A stretch of DNA of 64,000 nucleotides from Alphaproteobacteria bacterium (GTDB taxonomy: Bacteria; Pseudomonadota; Alphaproteobacteria; UBA8366; Aestuariispiraceae): assembly GCA_024743195.1 (NCBI GenBank), contig JANSXE010000015.1, positions 20,454 to 84,453 on the forward strand, written 5' to 3'. The translations under genes were made by a program, and so were the position numbers. This document shows positions 56,446 through 64,000 of this stretch, piece by piece (position 1 is the stretch's first letter; every line of letters starts with the position of its first letter). Below the pieces are notes generated by a model. That model saw only the letters and a program-made list of their open reading frames with translations. It ran no database searches and was not told the DNA's origin.

Positions 56446-57087
56446 TCAGGAGGCGAAGCGCAGCTTCTTGAAGAAGGCGGAGACGCCGTGCCGGCGTTGC
56501 TCGCGCCTGAGGTAGCTCTCGTCCACGACCCAATTGAGCTGGATCGCCCGGCGCGGCCCCTCGAAGGGCTTGTGGCCGTGCCAGGCGTCGGACGTGCATT
56601 TGAAGGCGAGGAGGGTGCCCGCGTCGGGCGGCACCTCGGCGGCGTAGTCGTCGAGGTCGTCGGGGCCGCGCAGCAGGCGCAGCCGGCCGCCTTCCGCGTC
56701 CCAGCCGCCATTCATATAGAGCAGGACCGTGACCAGCTTGCCCTTGCTGTCGGTGTGGATCTGACCGTCCTTGGCGCGGCACCGCGCGCGCACCGTGACC
56801 ATGGTCGGGCGGCCCGTCAGGTCGAGATCGAACTTCTCGCTCATCGCCTGCGCCATCGCGGGCCCGCGCAGCGCGTCGATCATCGCCTGGAAGGCCGGAC
56901 CGCTCTTGGTCGAGAAGAGCGGGATCGAGCCCGGCCTGTCGATCTTCGGATAGTCGGCTTCGACCGCTTCGCGCGCCTCCGCGCGCAGGAATCCCGGCAC
57001 GATCAGATGCGCGAACGGGTCGGTCGAGACCGGCGTCGCCCTGAGCTTCTCAAGATCGATCGGCGCGGCGTTTACGGCGTCTTGCAT
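56446..57087 (-). CDS. 2-oxoglutarate/Fe(II)-dependent oxygenase
   Basis: A 213-aa oxygenase. The iron-binding HxD is in GQIHTDSKGKLVTVLLYMN, the distal His is in DAWHGHKPFEGP, and RRAIQLNWV carries the Arg that binds 2-oxoglutarate. The start at 57087 begins MQDAVNAAPIDLEKLRA. It lies between ELM1 (40 bp) and the 639-aa gene (50 bp). It may hydroxylate a protein or small molecule made by the operon. Confidence 0.87.
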   Translation of the reverse strand: MQDAVNAAPIDLEKLRATPVSTDPFAHLIVPGFLRAEAREAVEADYPKIDRPGSIPLFSTKSGPAFQAMIDALRGPAMAQAMSEKFDLDLTGRPTMVTVRARCRAKDGQIHTDSKGKLVTVLLYMNGGWDAEGGRLRLLRGPDDLDDYAAEVPPDAGTLLAFKCTSDAWHGHKPFEGPRRAIQLNWVVDESYLRREQRRHGVSAFFKKLRFAS

Positions 57088-57127
57088 GATTTCCGGTTTA
57101 ACCGACGCGGCGCGCCTTCGCAAACCG

Positions 57128-58123
57128 TCAATCCGCCGGCGCCGCGCCCTCCTGTTGCGCGGTCAGCAAGGCTTGCACCCGCTCGGCGGCGCGCGCCGTG
57201 TCGTCGATCCGCGTGGGCTTCCAGTCCAGCTCGATCTTGCCGGTGAAGCGCCGCGCCGCGCCGGCCTCGATCATCGCCTCGTGAAAGCGCCGGAACTTCT
57301 CGGTCCGGCCGACGGCAGGCAGGTCGAGCAGATAGACCGGCTTCCCGGTCGCGACCGCCTCGGAGACCATGTTGACCGAATCCCCGGTCGCCAGGATCGC
57401 ATCCGCCGCGCCGAGCCAGCCGAAATAGGGATTGGCCCCCTTCAGGTCCCAAACCGCGCCCGGCGTATCGGCCAGCGCGCGGCGCAGGATGCGGGTGTTC
57501 TCCTCGCCCGTCCGGCGCGACGGCGTGACCAGAAGGGTTGCGCGGGTCTTGGCCGCGACCTGCTTCAGCAGCGCGGCGAGCCGCGCCGTCTCGACCGCGT
57601 CCAGCCGATAGGCGCCGTTGTTGCCGCCGATCAGCACCACGATCCGCGGCTCCGGCATGGCCGCCAGGCTCTTCTCCATCCCCGAGCGCGCCAGGTCGAG
57701 CCGCTCCCGCGTCACCCGATGCACGGATCCCGTCGTCACCAGCACGTTCGGCCCCTCCAGCCGATCGTGACGCGGCGCGACGATCAGGTCGAAGGCCGAC
57801 AGGCGGGCGCGCGGATGCTGGATATGCACCACGCTCGTCCGTCCGCCGCTGCGCCGCTTCACCTCAAGCGCCGGACCGACCGCATGGCGCCCGCAGGAGA
57901 TGATCAGGCGAGGCCAGGGCGGCCTCAGGGGATCGCTGCGCGGGCTCAACCCCATCACGCCAGGAGGCCACAGGGCGGCCGGCAGCATGCGCCAGGGAAA
58001 GCCGCCGCGCAGACGCTTGGTCTCGACCGGCAGACCGACCGCCTCGGCGAGGCCGAGCGCCTGGGCCACCATGCCGGCCTTGCCGTCGGTCAACACCCAG
58101 CATCTGTCGTCGAGAGGCTGCAT
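57128..58123 (-). CDS. ELM1 family protein
   Basis: A 331-aa member of the ELM1 family (mitochondrial fission ELM1-like; bacterial members resemble GT-B glycosyltransferases). Typical pieces are CWVLTDGKAGMVAQALGLAEA, ISCGRHAVGPAL, VVHIQHPRARLSAFDLIVAP, RHDRLEGPNVLVTTGSVHRV and ILATGDSVNMVSEAVATGKP. It is the first gene of the leftward operon. The function in bacteria is unknown. Confidence 0.9.
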   Translation of the reverse strand: MQPLDDRCWVLTDGKAGMVAQALGLAEAVGLPVETKRLRGGFPWRMLPAALWPPGVMGLSPRSDPLRPPWPRLIISCGRHAVGPALEVKRRSGGRTSVVHIQHPRARLSAFDLIVAPRHDRLEGPNVLVTTGSVHRVTRERLDLARSGMEKSLAAMPEPRIVVLIGGNNGAYRLDAVETARLAALLKQVAAKTRATLLVTPSRRTGEENTRILRRALADTPGAVWDLKGANPYFGWLGAADAILATGDSVNMVSEAVATGKPVYLLDLPAVGRTEKFRRFHEAMIEAGAARRFTGKIELDWKPTRIDDTARAAERVQALLTAQQEGAAPAD

Positions 58124-58337
58124 CGGTCACGCCTGATTGAAAAAGGAAGGCGAGGGATCGGCCCCACACGGGTCCGCCTCCGGGTTCGAATCGCGCCGGA
58201 CTATGCCGAGCGGCGCCGGTCCGGGCAAGCATCGAAACCGGACGAAATGGGCGCCGGGAAATCGCTAATAATCTTGCGCGTCGCTTGCTCTTCAGGCTAT
58301 TCCCTTACCCGGTTTCAGATAAGGACGGGTCGATTCA

Positions 58338-58844
58338 ATGCGCCGCAGCAAACTCGACAAGATCGACCGCAAGATACTGCGCGACCTCCAATCCGACGGG
58401 CGCATCACCAATGTGGAGCTGGCCAAGAACGCCGGAATCTCGGCGCCCCCCTGCCTGCGCCGGGTCCGCGCGCTGGAGGAGGCGGGCTTCATCCGCGGCT
58501 ATCACGCGGATCTCGACGAGGAACTGCTCGGCTACGGCGTCACGGTCTTCGCCTTCGTCGGCCTCGACAGCCAGGCGGAGGCCGATCTGGTCGCCTTCGA
58601 GGAGCGGGTGCGCGACTGGCCCCTGGTGCGGGAGTGCCACATGCTCCAGGGGGAGACGGATTTCCTGCTGAAGGTCGTGGCGCGCGACCTGGACAGCTAC
58701 AACCGTTTCCTGACGAACGAACTGACGGCGGCGCCGCATGTGAACCATGTGCGCTCCGCCATCGGCATCCGGACCTCCAAGCGCGACGTGGGCGTGCCGA
58801 TCGATCCCGACCGGCTGGATGTCGACGAGTCGGACGAGGACTGA
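58338..58844 (+). CDS. Lrp/AsnC family regulator
   Basis: A 168-aa leucine-responsive-type regulator. The helix-turn-helix is LDKIDRKILRDLQSDGRITN and VELAKNAGISAPPCLRRVRA, followed by a RAM effector domain (GYGVTVFAFVGLDSQAEADL). It is divergent from ELM1 across 214 bp, and next to the small membrane protein and greA genes. No direct target is clear. Confidence 0.93.
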   Translation: MRRSKLDKIDRKILRDLQSDGRITNVELAKNAGISAPPCLRRVRALEEAGFIRGYHADLDEELLGYGVTVFAFVGLDSQAEADLVAFEERVRDWPLVRECHMLQGETDFLLKVVARDLDSYNRFLTNELTAAPHVNHVRSAIGIRTSKRDVGVPIDPDRLDVDESDED

Positions 58845-58850
58845 ACCGCG

Positions 58851-59078
58851 TCACGCTTCCGGCGGCGGGCGGCCGTCGTCATCCCGGCGGGGATCGCGAT
58901 AGTCGCGCACCGCGTCGTCGGTCCCGGAGCGGTGCGAGCGCCGCATCAGCGCCAGGAGCCCAACATAGAGGCCGAAGACGCCGACCAGCGCCAGCGCGAC
59001 CGACGCCCATCCGTGGATCGAGAAACTGAAGCCGGTCAGGCCGTTGAGCCAGTCGGCGAAGGCGTCGAGCGCCGCCAT
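58851..59078 (-). CDS. Small single-helix membrane protein
   Basis: A 75-aa protein with one membrane helix (about residues 20-42, WASVALALVGVFGLYVGLLA) and a basic/acidic tail ending DPRRDDDGRPPPEA. A GGGAGAGG ribosome binding site precedes the ATG at 59078. It is 34 bp downstream of greA in the same direction. Unknown function. Confidence 0.7.
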   Translation of the reverse strand: MAALDAFADWLNGLTGFSFSIHGWASVALALVGVFGLYVGLLALMRRSHRSGTDDAVRDYRDPRRDDDGRPPPEA

Positions 59079-59112
59079 GGGCCTCTCCCGGTCGGCCGCC
59101 GCCACTTGGCCG

Positions 59113-59586
59113 CTACTTGAACGTCACGCTGACGACTTCGTAGTCCTTGGCGCCGCCGGGGGTCACCAGCTCGAAGACGTCGCCGACCGACTTGCCGATC
59201 AGCGCGCGCGCCAACGGCGAGGCGACGGAGAGCTTGCCCTCCGCGATGTCGGCCTCCAACTCGCCCACAATGCGGTAGACCGACTCCTCGTCCGTATCGC
59301 AATCGGCGACGGTGACGATTGCGCCGAACTTCACCTGCTCGCCGTCCAGCTTGGAGGGATCGATGACGTCGGCGCGGCTGATCGAATCCTCAAGCTGCGC
59401 GATGCGGCCCTCGATGAAGGACTGCCGCTCGCGCGCCGCATGGTACTCGGCGTTCTCCGACAGGTCGCCATGGGCGCGCGCTTCCGCGATCGCCTGGATG
59501 ATCGCCGGACGCTCCTGCCCCTTCAGGGTTTTCAGCTCTTCCTGCATGGCCTCGTAGCCCTGCAGCGTCATCGGAACCTTTTGCAT
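59113..59586 (-). CDS. greA: Transcription elongation factor GreA
   Basis: A 157-aa factor that rescues backtracked RNA polymerase by stimulating RNA cleavage. The N-terminal coiled coil with its tip acidic residues ([18 protein letters not shown]) and the C-terminal domain ending [20 protein letters not shown] are complete. Downstream of carB, 197 bp apart, as in many alphaproteobacteria. Confidence 0.97.
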   Translation of the reverse strand: MQKVPMTLQGYEAMQEELKTLKGQERPAIIQAIAEARAHGDLSENAEYHAARERQSFIEGRIAQLEDSISRADVIDPSKLDGEQVKFGAIVTVADCDTDEESVYRIVGELEADIAEGKLSVASPLARALIGKSVGDVFELVTPGGAKDYEVVSVTFK

Positions 59587-59783
59587 CGACCTGAACCCGT
59601 TCCGCTCGATTCCCTATGCGCCTCGATTCCCAACGCGTCGTCCGGCGCATCCGACTCTGCGTCCCAAGCCGGCGTCGGGCGTCCATCGCCGTGCGCGCCG
59701 ACGGCGCCCGCGCTCCCGCCGCCGGAAACCCGGTGGGGCGGGTCCGCCCGAATGGTGCCGTTCGCTGCGCGGGGGGTCAGCGC

Positions 59784-63041
<3,258 letters not shown>

Positions 63042-63332
63042 GGGGGCGCGTCGCCTCGCTCGGTTGGTCAACCCGCTCGGTCGGACGAGCGGACGCGGCG
63101 CGAGGCGCGAAGGCCGGGCCGCGAAACGGTTCGGGCGGCCCCCGCCGCCCCGCTTCACGCGGACCGGGACGCGGACCGGGGCGTGTTTACATCACCCGCC
63201 CGGGCGACGCCAGCCCCTGCGCAGCGCCGGGCGCGCCGCCGCCCCGCCGCAGATGGACCGGAAAGCTCGAACTTCTTAAACCACTTATGTTCTATTACAT
63301 GTTCTTCAAAAACAAATAATGACGCTTTGTTC

Positions 63333-63361
63333 TTGACAAACGCTTCCCGTTTTCCTAGGTA
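63333..63361 (+). promoter_or_regulatory. Strong promoter of the small RNA candidate, copy 2
   Basis: TTGACA (63333-63338), 17 bp, then TAGGTA (63356-63361): a near-consensus sigma-70 promoter, with an AT-rich upstream stretch (63270-63332). It fires rightward into the duplicated element; no protein gene follows in that direction within 150 bp. Confidence 0.65.
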
Positions 63362-63366
63362 GAGAT

Positions 63367-63478
63367 CGCCAGCACACCCCAGGCGCGCCTGAAATCAGGC
63401 GCTCGAAGACAAGCAGGCGTCATTCAGCGCGTGCGGCAGGCAGGACGGCCCCGACCCTTCGGTTCGGGGCTTTTTCTT
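63367..63478 (+). ncRNA. Candidate small RNA, copy 2 of a duplicated element
   Basis: About 112 nt from the predicted start after the TTGACA promoter to the terminator T-run. It contains the 17-bp palindrome GCGCCTGAAATCAGGCG (63385-63401) and a terminator GCCCCGA...TCGGGGC (63448-63470) followed by TTTTTCTTTT. The same parts and GC-rich blocks such as GGCAGGACGGCCCCGA occur in copy 1 on the minus strand at 34.5 kb. It is in the gap between carB and the FGE-like gene, neither of which it can serve as a leader. No known RNA family was recognised. Confidence 0.6.
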
Positions 63479-63480
63479 TT
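63448..63480 (+). terminator. Rho-independent terminator (sRNA copy 2)
   Basis: A 7-bp stem GCCCCGA/TCGGGGC with a UUCG-type loop, followed by TTTTTCTTTT on the plus strand. The paralogous terminator on the minus strand is at 34482-34515. Confidence 0.9.
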
Positions 63481-63595
63481 TCGGACCCGGCGGACGAGGA
63501 GCGCAGGAGAGCGATGACGGATCGGCGGCGGGACGGCGCACGGCGGGCGCCGGTCGGCGTCTCTGTCCAGACGGCGCCGGTCCGCGCCGGGGGCG

Positions 63596-64000
63596 TCACT
63601 CGCCCGCCGCTCCGCGCTCCGCCGGCGTCAGGCGCCGCGCGACCCGGAAGCCGAGTTGGCCGGCCGCGGCGCCGTCGCCCGGAAAGGCGAAGCGGGTGTA
63701 GCGATTGACGAAGGCCGGCCGGCTCTTCCAGGCGGCGCCGCGCCCGCTGCGCAAATAGGTCTCGCAGGGCGAATAGATCGCGCCCGTGGCGGGGCGGCCG
63801 GCGTGGCTGTCGCGCCAGCAATCGGCGGCGAACTCCGCGACATTGCCCAGCATGTCGTGCAGGCCGAAAGGATTGGGCGGGAAGGAGCCGGTCGGCGCCA
63901 GACCGCGCCAGTCCTCCCCGGGGCAGCCGCGGCAGTTGACCGCGCCCGGCGGGATGGGCGGCCGTCCCGAGCCCCGGGGCGCGCCCGGGCCCGCCCGCCG
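63596..64000 (-). CDS. Formylglycine-generating enzyme/sulfatase-modifying factor-like protein, partial
   Basis: Only the last 134 codons are in the window; the start lies to the right. The C-terminal part of the FGE/SUMF1 domain is clear: NCRGCPGEDWRGLAPTGSF, PNPFGLHDMLGNVAEFAADC, YLRSGRGAAWKSRPAFVNRY and the closing LGFRVARRL. Such domains oxidise a Cys to formylglycine in sulfatases or act in ergothioneine synthesis (EgtB) and other systems; the visible part does not decide. The two Cys typical of true FGE cannot be judged. Confidence 0.85.
   Translation of the reverse strand, partial: RRAGPGAPRGSGRPPIPPGAVNCRGCPGEDWRGLAPTGSFPPNPFGLHDMLGNVAEFAADCWRDSHAGRPATGAIYSPCETYLRSGRGAAWKSRPAFVNRYTRFAFPGDGAAAGQLGFRVARRLTPAERGAAGE

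Noticed and set aside
63289..63304. GTTC-N8-GTTC as an alphaproteobacterial LexA box before the small RNA candidate
   Set aside because: The known site is GTTC-N7-GTTC; here the spacer is 8, and no SOS gene is next to it.

Overview
The window is very GC-rich and gene-dense and looks like the chromosome of an alphaproteobacterium, most likely of the Rhodospirillales or a related order. The evidence is the housekeeping gene order: rpoD-dnaG, ubiG/lysC-ptsP-(HTH/DUF4115)-ispG-hemA-prfA-prmC-DUF4167, and carB-greA, together with DUF1178, ELM1-like and MOSC genes. No rRNA, prophage, CRISPR array or transposase was seen. One tRNA with a CAU anticodon is present.

Left arm (1-10.5 kb): a catabolic island of two divergent operons around a GntR/UTRA regulator. 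Leftward run a LeuC/LeuD-type hydro-lyase pair and a TRAP transporter (dctP, then dctQ cut by the window edge). Rightward run a tautomerase-SnoaL fusion, an isocitrate lyase/PEP mutase-family lyase, an isochorismatase-fold amidohydrolase, two polysaccharide-deacetylase-fold proteins and an FAD dehydrogenase. Both promoter regions carry the same 18-bp TGTA-N10-TACA operator candidate. I infer uptake and breakdown of a substituted dicarboxylate or its amide/imide.

10-13 kb: a small membrane protein, a 138-bp inverted-repeat element, an orphan histidine kinase, an AT-rich tract and the tRNA. 13-29 kb: an FkbM methyltransferase, SCO1, an alpha/beta hydrolase, rpoD, dnaG (with a degenerate zinc site), a cupin, a cysteine-dioxygenase-like protein coupled to a four-domain rhodanese, comF, grxC-nitrilase, DUF1178 and a receiver-like protein whose phospho-acceptor is Glu. 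29-34.4 kb: a padR-MFP-RND efflux operon. 34.4-47 kb: ubiG, lysC, ptsP, a RodZ-like protein, ispG, a glutamyl-tRNA reductase, release factor 1, its methyltransferase and DUF4167. 47-53 kb: MOSC, two LysR regulators and a two-subunit molybdenum hydroxylase.

53.2-54.5 kb: an AT-rich insert holding one SIR2-like NADase gene, flanked by exact 10-bp direct repeats and placed between two convergent genes. This is the most striking accessory feature. 54.5-64 kb: an uncharacterised 639-aa protein / 2OG-Fe oxygenase / ELM1 operon, an Lrp regulator, greA, carB and the end of a formylglycine-generating-enzyme-like gene. A roughly 170-bp non-coding element ending in a terminator occurs twice, near 34.5 kb (minus strand) and 63.4 kb (plus strand), and looks like a pair of small RNA genes.
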